Shown here: in pieces, positions 1 through 11,700 of the stretch
How positions within the stretch are numbered: position 1 is the stretch's first letter
How the letters are laid out: each line of letters begins with the position of its first letter
Assembly (NCBI GenBank): GCA_942159475.1
Contig: OW804094.1
Coordinates: forward strand, 126,466,755-126,530,754
Source: Sthenelais limicola
Lineage: Eukaryota; Annelida; Polychaeta; Phyllodocida; Sigalionidae
Length of the DNA: 64,000 bases
Direction of reading: 5' to 3'
Position numbers and translations under genes: made by a program
The notes under the pieces: model-generated
Database searches by the model: none
The model's input: the letters and a program-made list of their open reading frames with translations, nothing else
What the model was told of the DNA's origin: nothing

Positions 1-1532
1 ACACAGGTGCCCTGAGATGTAGGAATCCCCAAGTCTGCAAATTGCTGCCAAGAAGACACACCATCAAGAACATAGCTTCAAAAACTACCGTCTGAATTCT
101 GGCTGTTAGAACACAGAAAACACTAAAGGACATTACGATGTGTGTACTTCAGATTTACGGGTGTCTTTGGTCGAAACCACATCACTCTCTCCATTGATAG
201 GCTATGGTTAGGCCAAGGGTGTGTGTTCTTTTTCCGGGAATCTTATACATTTAAATAAGGTATACATGAATTACATGTGAAATGAAATTATGGGTTGAGT
301 GTTTTTATGTAGAAACCAGATCAAATAGTTTATATTATAGTAGTTGTAAAAGAAGTAGCAGCCGTAGTTTAAAGTTTAAGTAAAAATTAGTGGTTGTTGT
401 AATAGAAATAGAAAATATTAGTAAAGCTAGGTTATAACATCAAGCTATGTTATGTGGGTCTATGGTCTTAGAGCATGAAGTGGCGTCGCCCGGCATTGGG
501 AACATTTAGCAATAAACATAAATGATAATGCCGCGGGTTTTCGACCCATTTCGATCATTGAAACCCCCATTCCGGACTGAAATATACCATGACTAATAGT
601 AAGCATGTACATTTCCATTACCCACATATGGAGTTCTTTGAACGTAAGTGTATGTTTTTCAATAACTCCTTTTCCATATACAATGTATATTTCTAGTGTA
701 CTATATTGTATTATAATATTGTACCTGTGTTATGGAAATAAAACTCTATTATTATTATTTTTAAACATAACATATGGATATAAAATTAAAGAATATGTAT
801 AATATTCCAATCAAAACATAATTACTAAAGAGCAGTTTGAATACTTATTTAGCGTTATAATTTATTATTGGCATGTGCAGTCAAAGACTGCCGTTGCAAT
901 AATGTACTAAAATACACGCTAAGAAAAATCCCTAGAACTAGTAAGCAATAGCGTAGTGTGTGATGTACCTTGCGTAATTATAATATAATATAATTCTACG
1001 CAGTACCTGGCATTGGGTTTACGCAATGCGTGGATTAGGGAATCACTCAAGCGCGCCCAAATGGGAAGGCTTGCCTAGCCATTGTCTTAAGTAACACCTG
1101 GCAGACAGGCTTTCTCTATATATAATTATAACTAGGTGCGAATATGAATCCATATTCCCTTGCAGCACTGTTGCATGAAATAGGTGTCTGGTGAGGAAGT
1201 GTATGTATGCAATGAAATGTAAAATTATTAAAATCGAAGAATATCCTACCAGGAATTAAATCAAATTATTTCATTATTCTATATTCCATGATCGATATAT
1301 TTATGTTGGACAATTACTAATGAAGTAACTAAATGTACTCTATATGATAACTTTCAAAACGCACGGATACATTCAATGCAATGTCTTGAGATTCGGTACA
1401 CATAGTTATATGACTAGGAGAAATAAACCCTCCAAAAATAGGAACATTCCATCAAAGGGATCTTGTGAATAAATTACTTTGAAAAACTTTGAAATTAAAA
1501 AAAGAATGTGCGAGCATGGAATCGGGTGATTT
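1..1532. other. AT-rich sequence without a recognised gene
   Basis: No exon with coding character and flanking splice signals was seen on either strand; the short ORFs here look like chance. The only structure noted is at about 819-930, a diverged copy of which lies at 3851-3955 (described separately). Confidence 0.5.
819..930. repeat. Dispersed repeat copy A (partner at 3851-3955)
   Basis: This stretch and 3851-3955 share an ordered series of blocks: an aattac..aaagag start, a tattattggcat block, and a strongly conserved tgccgttgcaat..gtactaaaa block. Both copies are in the same orientation and diverged. An old dispersed element is the likely source; its ends were not resolved. Confidence 0.5.
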
Positions 1533-1740
1533 ATATCATTCGAACGCCTTGATGTGACCGACAAAACTAATTTTTACGGAAGAACTTACCATTCGATTAT
1601 AAACCTGAATGCATGGCTGTCTTCCTGACATTCATGGGGTTCTGGGATAATTTTTATATTCAGATCGGACGCATTTCAAGGGAGTTATGAGCTATCTAAA
1701 GTGGAAAGCAATATTCTTGAGGTTTTTTTTAGATTGTGAT
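1533..1740. repeat. Direct duplication, copy 1
   Basis: The block runs from the cgaacg..cttgatg motif through atggctgtcttcctgaca to the tattcttgagg region. It recurs in the same orientation at 1968-2180 with scattered substitutions and small indels. No coding function is visible. Confidence 0.65.
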
Positions 1741-1967
1741 TGTGATTGGGGTACCTCATGATATAGTTTGGGGTACCTCGAGATCATGATGTTAGTTTGG
1801 GAGTTATTCTACTCTTAAGCCGGGCCCACACACTGAAGAACTCAGAGCTGAATGGGCCTTAAGACAATTCATATGAATTCAAAATCGTTCTTAAGAAACA
1901 TACTTGAGTTTGGTAATGTGTGGGCTTTCTTAGGAAGAAACCTCCAATTCATATACTCGTTGATTCA

Positions 1968-2180
1968 TATCATCGATTCGAACGACTTGATGCGGCCGAC
2001 GAAATTAATTTATTACGAAGAAACTAATCGTCCGATTAGCATGGCATCAGCATGGCTGTCTTCCTGACATTCATGGGGTTCATGGGATAATTTTTATATT
2101 CAGATCGGATGCATTTTGAGGGAGTTATGAGCTATCTAAAGCTGAAAGCAATATTCTTGAGTTTTCTTTTATATTGTGAC
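1968..2180. repeat. Direct duplication, copy 2
   Basis: Second copy of the block at 1533-1740, about 430 bp downstream. The part around atggctgtcttcctgaca is nearly identical, while the beginning has drifted more. A local segmental duplication or two copies of one repeat family would both explain it. Confidence 0.65.
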
Positions 2181-2332
2181 AAATTTTACACATATACCTG
2201 GATATATTCAATATATATTCCTGAAAAAAAATATTCCCTGCTCTTCCTCTCCTTTCCCACCCATCTCTTTCTTACTTTCTTCCAATTGCAATCTTCCTGT
2301 CTGCCTCTCCCCCTGTTTCTCTCTCTATTCCT

Positions 2333-2362
2333 CGCTCTCTCTCTCTCACACACACACACTAT
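2333..2362. repeat. CT/CA microsatellite
   Basis: A short (CT)n tract passes directly into a (CA)n tract. It lies just upstream of a tRNA-like segment. Confidence 0.8.
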
Positions 2363-2392
2363 CAGCATTCAGATTGATTAGTTGAGGCCATG

Positions 2393-2690
2393 TTGGTAGC
2401 TGTTTCAGTAGTGTAATGGTTAGCACACTGGCTTGTTAATCACAGGGTTGTTAGATCGAACCCAAGCATGTTCAGGTTGGTTTTTTTTCTCTGCTTTCTC
2501 ACACTGTCACAGGTGAGTGCACACTCCTTCACGCACTGCCGCACACGGCCAGACACACTCTTAACGCACCACCGCACACCGGGGATTAGGAGATCTATCT
2601 CCTAGTCCTTTAGCTTTATCAGTAGCAAAATTACGGAGTTACAAATTACGCCAGAAAAAGATTAGGAGGAAAGTGAAGGGGAATTTCCAA
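2393..2690 (+). mobile_element. Possible tRNA-derived SINE
   Basis: From about 2403 the sequence contains tagtgtaatggttagcac, which fits a tRNA D-arm/A-box. A cttgttaatc anticodon-loop-like stretch and a gatcgaacc B-box-like element follow at normal tRNA spacing, resembling tRNA-Asn. The T stem and acceptor stem do not pair well, and a T-run and unrelated sequence follow, so a functional tRNA gene is unlikely. The 3' end of the element was not determined. Confidence 0.45.
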
Positions 2691-5600
2691 CGAATTCCCG
2701 TAATTAAAAGAGATCTGTACTTAGAGTGTATGCAATGTGTTGGGCGGGGTCTTTTTGCTCGATCCATAAGAGATTCATAAGGTCACTGAGTGTTGCTGTT
2801 CCAAATTTTACCTGCATGTTACTTGAGTACGAGTGACTGGGTTGCAAAGAAAAGAATGTGAAAGACTGGGCGTACTCGCCCCATTTGATAACCAGACCCC
2901 TCTCTCCGTACTGACATGATAAAAAACGCAAATATGAAATACTCCGAGAGTCATACATTTGAGGTCATGCAGGCTTTGCTTTTCCATTGCACTAGCTGCA
3001 TACATGTGCATCGATCCTTAAGAGAAGGATATGAATATGCCTACATCAGTATTATCTTACCAACCACCGGAACACAAAAGAGGTAACGATCCCACCTGGA
3101 TAGAGTCCAATGCGTCTTCTTGGCCCCACTTCTTTAGGTATACAAATAGTTATGTTAAGCTCAAAAGCCTTTTGTTAGAATGAATGCTGTTAGAAAGTAG
3201 TAAAATTGGTGTGTCGCATGGTGCAAATTGTATAGTGTAAGCAACTTGTATAAATAGAGACATACTTATTATTGCTGTAGGTGTGTGCATTCACCCGTAA
3301 TTATAGCTTTTGAACACACGTGTTAAAATGAGTTTGAAACATATGTTTAACTTCCTCGAATATTTCCCTGGAAACTGTTTCAGTCGGGGTAATCTTTGAA
3401 ATTATGATTATATAGTCTAGATATAGTATGTTGATTTAATTTAGTGTAGTAGGGACCCCCTAGAAGAGATATGATTGTCATAGAGGGGGGGGGGGTACCC
3501 ATTGAATATTATTATTGAAATGTATCATATAAAAACTGGAAATAAACAATATAAATAAATACATACAATGTATTATTTATTTATATTGTATGATGCATAC
3601 ATACAGTGGTGCGAATCTAGACCATCGAGGTATGATTAATGGCTATACAATTTAACAAGGGCCATAATAACGAAAGTGATTGATCACTAAATGTGAGAAT
3701 TAACCATGTGCATAGTAAAAGGGATTGAAATATGGCAAAATTATGTTTTGAAGAACTGTTAATTGTCAACATGTTATGAACGATAAATAAAGGGAGCATT
3801 AAGACTCCGTTGAAATGGACTACATAGATACAAACAGAGGAAAGGACAAAATAATTACCAAAGAGAAATTTAAATACTTAGATAGTATCATAATATTATT
3901 GGCATTCGTATTCAAGAACTGCCGTTGCAATAGTGTACTAAAAATATACGGTGTCACCAGCTGAAAACCCCGAATACTTTGTTCTACAGAACAAGTTCAT
4001 AGGGCCTTATATTTTAGTTATTCTCCGTTAAACCTAGTATGGATGCAAGTACTCGATCGGGGTTAGATGAGATAAAGCGAATGTATACCATTTATGTCAC
4101 CCGCCTACCTGACAACAAATTGCCTTCATGACAGACAGCAAACAACCCCCCTAACAATGCCTTGGATTCAAGAATGAGCGAACTTTTAAATGTTTTATCT
4201 TTTAATTCACCAAAGTGGTACATCGCGATCCCTGGAGATTCAGAAGCGTTGGTCAATCATGTGAGAAGCTGGGTGCGGTCTGGGCAAGACTTTTGACGCG
4301 GAGGCGGAGTGTATTACAAGCAATCACAACGCTTATACAAAATGCATGTTACCGAGGCCACAAATTGACAACATGCACCTCTTGATCAGTGTCTTGATTA
4401 GAGCCAATCATGAGATGGGAAGAGAATCTTAATTACGAGGGTAGATTGCCAAGATCCGCCGACAACCGTATATCAAACGAATAATATCCCCAGGGAGGAG
4501 GTGTGTGATCATCCAATACACCTCAACAACGAGGGATCAGCTCATTAGAATGCATCTCTCCACGGTGGCCAACTAGCACCATTTCATATACTGTAAAACT
4601 GTAAAAAGGATACCTAGACGGAGTTATATCTCCCGTGTGTAAACTTACAATAGTAGCAGCGTTTACCAGCACATTGTTCTATGAACTAATTGAATATTGA
4701 GAACCAGATGCACGAATATATAATTTTCTGAAGTCGAGTATTATAATTTTACATTTTGTATATCGAAATCATTCGCGGGTGCTGAGCGAGGGGACACATT
4801 ATTCCATGTGTTGTGCTGCAGGGGGCATGGATGATTTATACAATTAAGTTTACTCCGGCAGAATCGTCCGTGTTAGCTAATAAACATGTCATGAGAATAT
4901 CGGAGCTACATCATTACGAATTTTGGGAGGATATATTGGGTTCGAAATTTGAAAATTTGGAAACACCTGTTAATTGCCAACTTAGGAAAAATTGAAGAAC
5001 ATAAAATTGTAACTACAGAAGCGTAACGTTTTAACGAGTATATTATTTCCCATCTCATGATTATATTGTATCAAAATGAAGACAATCTGAACGACTACAA
5101 GATTACATAATTGGGCCTAATCTTTTAGTTACGATGCACCACCTGCATTATGATACGAACGTGGACTCTAGAGTAGTGTTGAAAGGTTGATTGCTATATA
5201 TGAATATTTTCTTCCCATAATATTGACTTCGAATAACGCTATTAATAACTTAATTATAATATATAGGCCTACTGCTTTTTGGAAAAAGTTATATTCATTA
5301 CCTGATTGCTCAATCTTATGGCATGACACAGAATCATTCCCTTATATTTCTTACCCCTAGACTTGCCAGTAAACTTTGTCAGGTAGCAATGAAGACTGGC
5401 TCGGAGCCAAACAGTTTCTACCATGAGGTTGTATGAACGCGCTGGCCGAGGAGGAACAATGAAATAAAAAATACGAAGGAAGACTCAATGGCGGAATGAA
5501 ACTAACTTCTGTAAAATACTGACCGGGTCCCTTGCATGAGGTTTCCAATTTTTTATACCTCAAATTTTGAAATCTCCTCCATGAATTCTTATCCAATCTA

Positions 5601-7588
5601 ATATTACCAGAATCAAAAATAAAATTCATTTTTCCTGCCATCAAAGTAGATCCAATCAAGTCGACGAGGACATTGCAGGACATGCGCACTCAATGTCAAA
5701 GGAATCAAGTGAACTTCTAATGCATCTGCTCCATTAAAGAAAAAGAGTAAATGTTTTTAAGTGAGTAAGGGATTTCAATACAGTCAAATAGGTCCCATGC
5801 ATGATGCATTTCAACATGGACGTCACGTCGAATTGATTAGTATATCTGTAGGGCCTACTACAAAATAACAATAACACAATACGATCAGTAGTCAACAAGA
5901 AAAGCGTTGTTGTCAACGTTTTATTTATCTGCAAAATTGTTTCATTATTACTATTATCACTGACTAAACATAGGATACAGAAGTCTTTCTGATTCACTCT
6001 GTATCTGTAAATAAATTCACCTATCGGAAACCTTTCCGACTACTGCCAGGGCACTCCACCACCCTGTTCACAACCCTGGCACCTAGGGTTGGCAAATTTT
6101 CAACAAAAGACAAAGAGATCAGAGCAGTCTTGGACCTTTGCGAATGTTCCATGTTCCCATATACAATAGATCCAACAGAGCTTTTATAATGTAGAAACAT
6201 ATTCTTACATCTTTTTCAGGTATGAGGCTCCTCTTCATGCCAAAGGGCCATTATCGATTCAAGGGAGGATTGGCGCCCTCTGAATCACGCTGTTTGTAGT
6301 CGGTCCCTCAACCAAGGCCCCCTTCCATACGTTACATTACTGCAATGATGTTCTCGGCCATTTAGCATGTTGTTTTAGTAATATTACCCCATGCCAGAAT
6401 CCTGAATGCCCATAAACATACGAAGGCCAAGACATCACTGTGAAGCAATGAGTCATTACTCTGTACTACATGTACTCTTTCATGCACACCCAGATGGCTA
6501 TCTATTTTTAGTGATCAACTCAGAATGAACTGAAAAGACTAACACCCCAAACTGCTTAATGCTAACGCATATCATTTATCTATATGATTCTTATGTGCCA
6601 GTTTATAAGATAGGAATGGCATATTTAATAAGAGCCCCTTTACTTACAAGAAATATTCTAGGATACATAGAGAGAGTAGGCTTATGTGATTCCCTTGAAT
6701 TGTTAAGGTATTTATTGTTATATTGTTTTATCATTTATTGTTATATCTATTTATTGTCATGTAATTATTGTTATATCTATTAACATGTGCATGGTTGAAA
6801 TTTGTCTGAGAAATCGGTACGTTGAATATAGGTTGACGGCAAATTAACCTTTTAGAGCATTTATCTTTGAACAAGTTGCTTCATGGGCGTGGTCGTTCGA
6901 ATAGGTCTGGCGATGTACCCGAGATGTATTTTTTAACAGTTTAAATGTCCTTTTATATGTGACATACATCAAACATTGGAACAGTTATAAGATATTCAAA
7001 TATGTTGCACAAATGAACCTAGTAATCGTCCCTCAGTGTGACCGCTGATCAAAGCCTCTAATATTCCTGAAAGTGTGTCAATCGATTTTGAGTGTTTTAA
7101 TCGCGACCCTAATTTCCATTTAAATCAGACCAATGCTTCACCGATGTGTTTTCAACAAAAAGTTGATTCTAGGTTTCGATTCGAGGTAATGGTAAAAAGG
7201 AAGAACGAGGTCAGCCCGTGGTTTCATTTTGCCTCCCGGCGACAACAGTGAGCGGATCGAGAAGAGGGAATCACCCGAAGGCCACCTGGTGTTACACGGG
7301 GAAACTAGAGAATGTTTAAAGGCGCACAATGGGCCCCCTGGTGGAACAATATGAGTAGCGTTGCGTTATCAATTATGATCTAAGCTTACACACAATCACA
7401 GGTATTTCACTGAGACAATTGAGGACGTAGACTGGCCTTAAGTCCCTCAGCCTATCTCTATGAGCGCATAACCCACTTCACAAAAGGATTTGAAGTCCCT
7501 ACTACTACTTTCTTTATCCCATATTAGTACTGGTAATCTGGAAATAAAGCTATTACACACAAACAATATTGCCCGGGCCGCACTGAGC
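2691..7588. other. AT-rich sequence without a recognised gene
   Basis: Nothing here could be supported as coding or as an RNA gene. There is a 13-G homopolymer near 3485, and the second copy of a dispersed repeat at 3851-3955. Short ORFs (for example 5357-5689 on the minus strand) lack recognisable domains and splice context. Confidence 0.45.
3851..3955. repeat. Dispersed repeat copy B (partner at 819-930)
   Basis: Same orientation as the copy at 819-930. The best-conserved part is the tgccgttgcaat..gtactaaaa block near 3920-3945. Confidence 0.5.
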
Positions 7589-7795
7589 TGATTCCTCAGT
7601 CGAGGCAATATAGTGACTCTGATAAGTGGTGATTCTAAAAGGATAGATTTTGTTTTCTAAACAAAGAAATTAAAGACGTTTGTGTACACAAGTCTGATTC
7701 CTCAGTCGAGGCAGTAGTGACTCTAATAAGTAGTGATTCAAATATGATAAATTTGTTTTCTCAAGATTTTGTTTTCTAAACCAATACAATCAAAG
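7589..7795. repeat. Tandem duplication, two units of about 100 bp
   Basis: Unit 1 (about 7589-7686) and unit 2 (about 7691-7795) both start with ctgattcctcagtcgaggca. They continue through gtgactct.ataagt.gtgattc and a ttttgttttctaaac block. They are in direct orientation, adjacent and moderately diverged. A further attgaggacgta motif occurs on both sides (about 7419 and 7809). Confidence 0.7.
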
Positions 7796-8585
7796 ACTTG
7801 TACAAGACTATTGAGGACGTAACGATGAAGGTTCTCCAATTTCTGCTTACCCTAGATACAGGTGCGCGAACAGGGTCTGTTTCAAAATTCCATTAATTTA
7901 ATGTCAATCGTATCTCCATTTCATCGCCAGATTCCATTGAAATTATAACATGTTTGAGTATCAGCTAAACGTGAAGTCACATTTAGAAAGAAAACGTGAA
8001 AAATAACACATTTTGATCTAGCATATTTTCTAATCGGACTAAATTGTCAGTCAAATGACCTGGCACTCGTTCAGAAGGTAGGTTCGCATTTAAAGGAAAG
8101 GACAGTGACGATTTTTCGTTTGCTTCTATTGCAAATTTAACTGATATCAGACCACGACCACCGTCATGCCCGACAACCTCAGTTCTTAACTTAGAGCTCT
8201 GCAGGGCATTAACTTATGAACACATATGAAACAGCCAGACATTACTACCAGCAAACCTTATGAATTTGTAATCAAAACTCGGCCTGTGAGTTCAATGCAT
8301 TCCTTTTTTCTGTATCATTAGTCGTCGCCGAGGTCGCCGAGTGATACTGATCTCCTTGTGGATCAACAGAACAAGTTAGTTGATATTTTTCATACCAATG
8401 CAAAATAAGTGAGTCTGTTTGACAAATGAGCATCTTGATAAAAAAAGAATATTTCTTTAAAAGCGCCATAAAAGAAGGTTGGGGGTTCGGCAGTTGCAAT
8501 AAATCGAGACTGATGTTGGAATGATAGTGACTACACTTCTGAAGGTGCCCTACCCTGGGGTCTTTTGATGGTTGGTACTCTAGGG

Positions 8586-8598
8586 TATATATATATAA
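8586..8598 (+). promoter_or_regulatory. Candidate TATA element upstream of the GABA-B-like gene
   Basis: An alternating TA run sits about 40-50 bp before the first ATG of the receptor gene at 8639. Position and sequence are compatible with a TATA box and a very short 5' UTR. AT-rich runs are common here, so this is only a candidate. Confidence 0.3.
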
Positions 8599-8638
8599 CA
8601 ACCACTAACACAAGTTGACGCCTCCAGTGTCTGGGAAG

Positions 8639-8717
8639 ATGTCACAAGGTCCATTTTTGCGCTGGCTAGCAATTCTATATCTGTGGTTTTGTACCTGTTT
8701 CCACTATTCAGTCTCAG
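8639..8717 (+). CDS. GABBR2: GABA-B-like exon 1 (signal peptide)
   Basis: The ATG at 8639 opens a 26-residue hydrophobic leader with the core LAILYLWF. The exon ends in phase 1 at a gtagag donor, and its last G completes a glycine codon with exon 2. The nearby TATA-like run supports this start. Confidence 0.75.
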
Positions 8718-11700
8718 GTAGAGTATTATACCTTTTCTCTTGTGATTTATTTAAAATTTCCCTTATATGTGCCTAATAATTACATTTAACATTTTAATGC
8801 AATAATAGAGTCAAAACAATTTTAGTTGCTGAACTGTATCGCATTTATCACATGTGTACATTATTATATTATATCACATGTACATACATATGTAGTGAAC
8901 TTCCACCACTAAAGGTGATTCTACAGTAAATCGTGAAAACTGTTATATTATCCATCCGAGACGAGATCACATGCTATTACTATACAACCCAGGTTCTGTC
9001 ACAGCTTTCGACGAAGGGAAGTAAAACCAGAGACAGAGCTCTGTTTCATAGCTTTACTCCCCTCTCAGAACATATGCCGCGGCATAGGCACATTTGTCCT
9101 TTGTTTGGCACATACAACAAGTATTAAGTTAACTATTGATCTATTTAACTTTACAATTAGTGTGAACTTAATATAGCTACCTGGCGTTTCCAAGGGAAAC
9201 GTTTTCTCAGGGTCAAATACTTGTGTCTGATGTCAAGTTATAGTTACTGTGATTTAGTCATGCCCAGACTGAAAATGTTAAATATTTACCTAAAAAAACC
9301 CTTAAACTTGAGCTTAGATCAAAGCATAATAAAGTGCTGAATCACAATGGCCATGTGGAGTTTGGACCTGGAATGGTATATCTTGAATTAGTTTAATTTT
9401 TCCCTTCATTTGAAGGGGTTGTAAAGCTACTATTTCTGAGTTTCCATAGCCCTCCATACCCTTAAAAACTGTATTTACCACATTTGGACTCACCCATGTT
9501 AGGATTGACCAGTCCAACTGTAATGGACTGTCCCAAATTATGTATAAAGTGAAAAAAGGGTGTTATAAGGATGGAGAAGGATGGAGCAGGTGGAGATGCG
9601 ATCTGATAGCAACTGATTTCACATCTGATATAAGACAAGACAAGATCCTAATCAATGATTGGCATTCATCAGGTCAACTCAATAATTTTCATTCCTTCGA
9701 AAAAAATAAAAACCTACCAAATTCATAACAGAGACAATTTAGAGATGAACTAGTTTTGGGACACAGGAGAAACCGAAATATAAGCAATATGTTAGTTCCA
9801 TCTAAGCTCCATTGAGGGATATGCTAGGTGCAATACATTGGGTTTATAGCATCTTCGATTTCTTCTGCATGAAACAATGCGGAACTGCAAGCTGATTGTG
9901 CAGTAGATTTAGTTTTGTCAGGAACCCATATAACACTCATTCTCAAGAGCAAGGTCGACCTTCGACCAAAGAACTTTTCAAAATCGGTTATCCGATAAAA
10001 TAAAAAAAAAATATATTTTCAACATCCCTAATTAAATAATGGGTTAGAACCTGTTGCCAGTGCAAACCTATATTAAAAGTTCAATATAATAATATTTGAA
10101 TATGATAGTATATTTATATTGCATGCTATTACACATTTAATAGTACATTTCAACTCATTTCTCTCAGTAACTATGTGTGTATCCATTGAAACCATACTAT
10201 TACTATTGTCCTACAATATCTACTATATAGTGTATTTATATATATATATTCGTTCACTATGTGATTGTGCCATTGTTTCATTGATTATATTCATGGCTGT
10301 TCATCATGTGTTAGCAGAATGTAGCGAACGAGAAGTATAAATTTTCTCGACGAAACAAATTTACAGGAGAGGAAACAAAGGTATTGCATCTTCTTGGTCT
10401 GGAACCAGGGGATGACTTTATTAAAAACATGGGAAAAGAAGTTATTTATGGCTTCGAGACAGGCTTAAAGGATGTTGGAACAAGAAACGATATTCTCCCG
10501 ACATACAACCTACAAATTACATGGGGAGAGAGTGGGGTAAGTGTACTTTTTCAATCAGAAGGTATGGTATTACCAGTCCTATATTATAAGGACACATGTA
10601 TCAGCTCGTCAGAATAATGTACAATCGACAGCTCTAAGCATTAGGTAAATTCTAAAGAAATACACTGAAATATTATAAACTAGGACATTCTTGGTATGTT
10701 TGTTATTGCGTTTATTAAAATGGATTGTTTGATTATGTTGAACAGAAATTTGAACGTCATTGTTGTCTTAAATTCGGATTATTTGAGAGGAATGGTGAAG
10801 GCGAATTGTGCATCTTCAGGCGATTGCACCCATACTGTATATGAAAGTGATTCATCTTGCATCATATGGATATATAAGCTTTCATTTATGACCTTTCTAC
10901 TTATTAGGTTTGGAGATATATTGTTATAGGATGTAACTGTAAGCTTGGCTGACTAAACTAATCATTTTGTATGATAAAGCATAATTCTGAGACTTCGATT
11001 TCATTCTCTACATTAGTGTAATCCAGGAAAGGGTGTGAATGCAATGTTTGAACAGATCTATCAGCCTCCACAAAAGATCATGATGGTTGGGGATGTGTGT
11101 TCACCCGTCTCAGAAATACTAGCAATGACCGCACCTTTATGGAATCTAGTACAGGTTGGTTAACTGATAAGATCTATGTCTTTAGAAATTTGTGATTTTA
11201 TACACAGAGTGTTTTGCATATCACTTTATTCATATTTCACACTGTTTCAAAATAACCGTATTTTGTTTTGTAGATCTATAATTCTAAAGTAAACAGTCCA
11301 TTGACCAACATTTCGAGCTGTAAAGGAAATTAGAATTGAAATAAATGTGACGCCCAGGTATTCGTTTGTTGCAACATGTAATTTTCTTAAAGAATATTAA
11401 CATAAGAAAAACATTACAAAAAAACATAAGAAAAACAATCATCACAATAATGTATATTAATTATATGGCCATAGAAATCAACAGGGCATTGAAACGCCAC
11501 CATGTCGCATGACCAAAAATCACCATAACATTGATACTGTGAGAAACTGAATGGGTTCAGACAATGGCAAGAAATGGAAATTTCTTTTTCAGGTTTCATA
11601 CGGGAGTGTGTCACCAGCTTTATCAGACGAGGTCAAGTATCCCTTATTTTTCCGCCTAACAGCTCCAGCACAAGAAATGAACTTGGCACGGTTGCAGATT

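Noticed and set aside
2403..2475. Functional tRNA-Asn gene
   Set aside because: A-box and anticodon-loop-like parts are present, but the T stem and acceptor stem do not pair; treated as a SINE-type relic.
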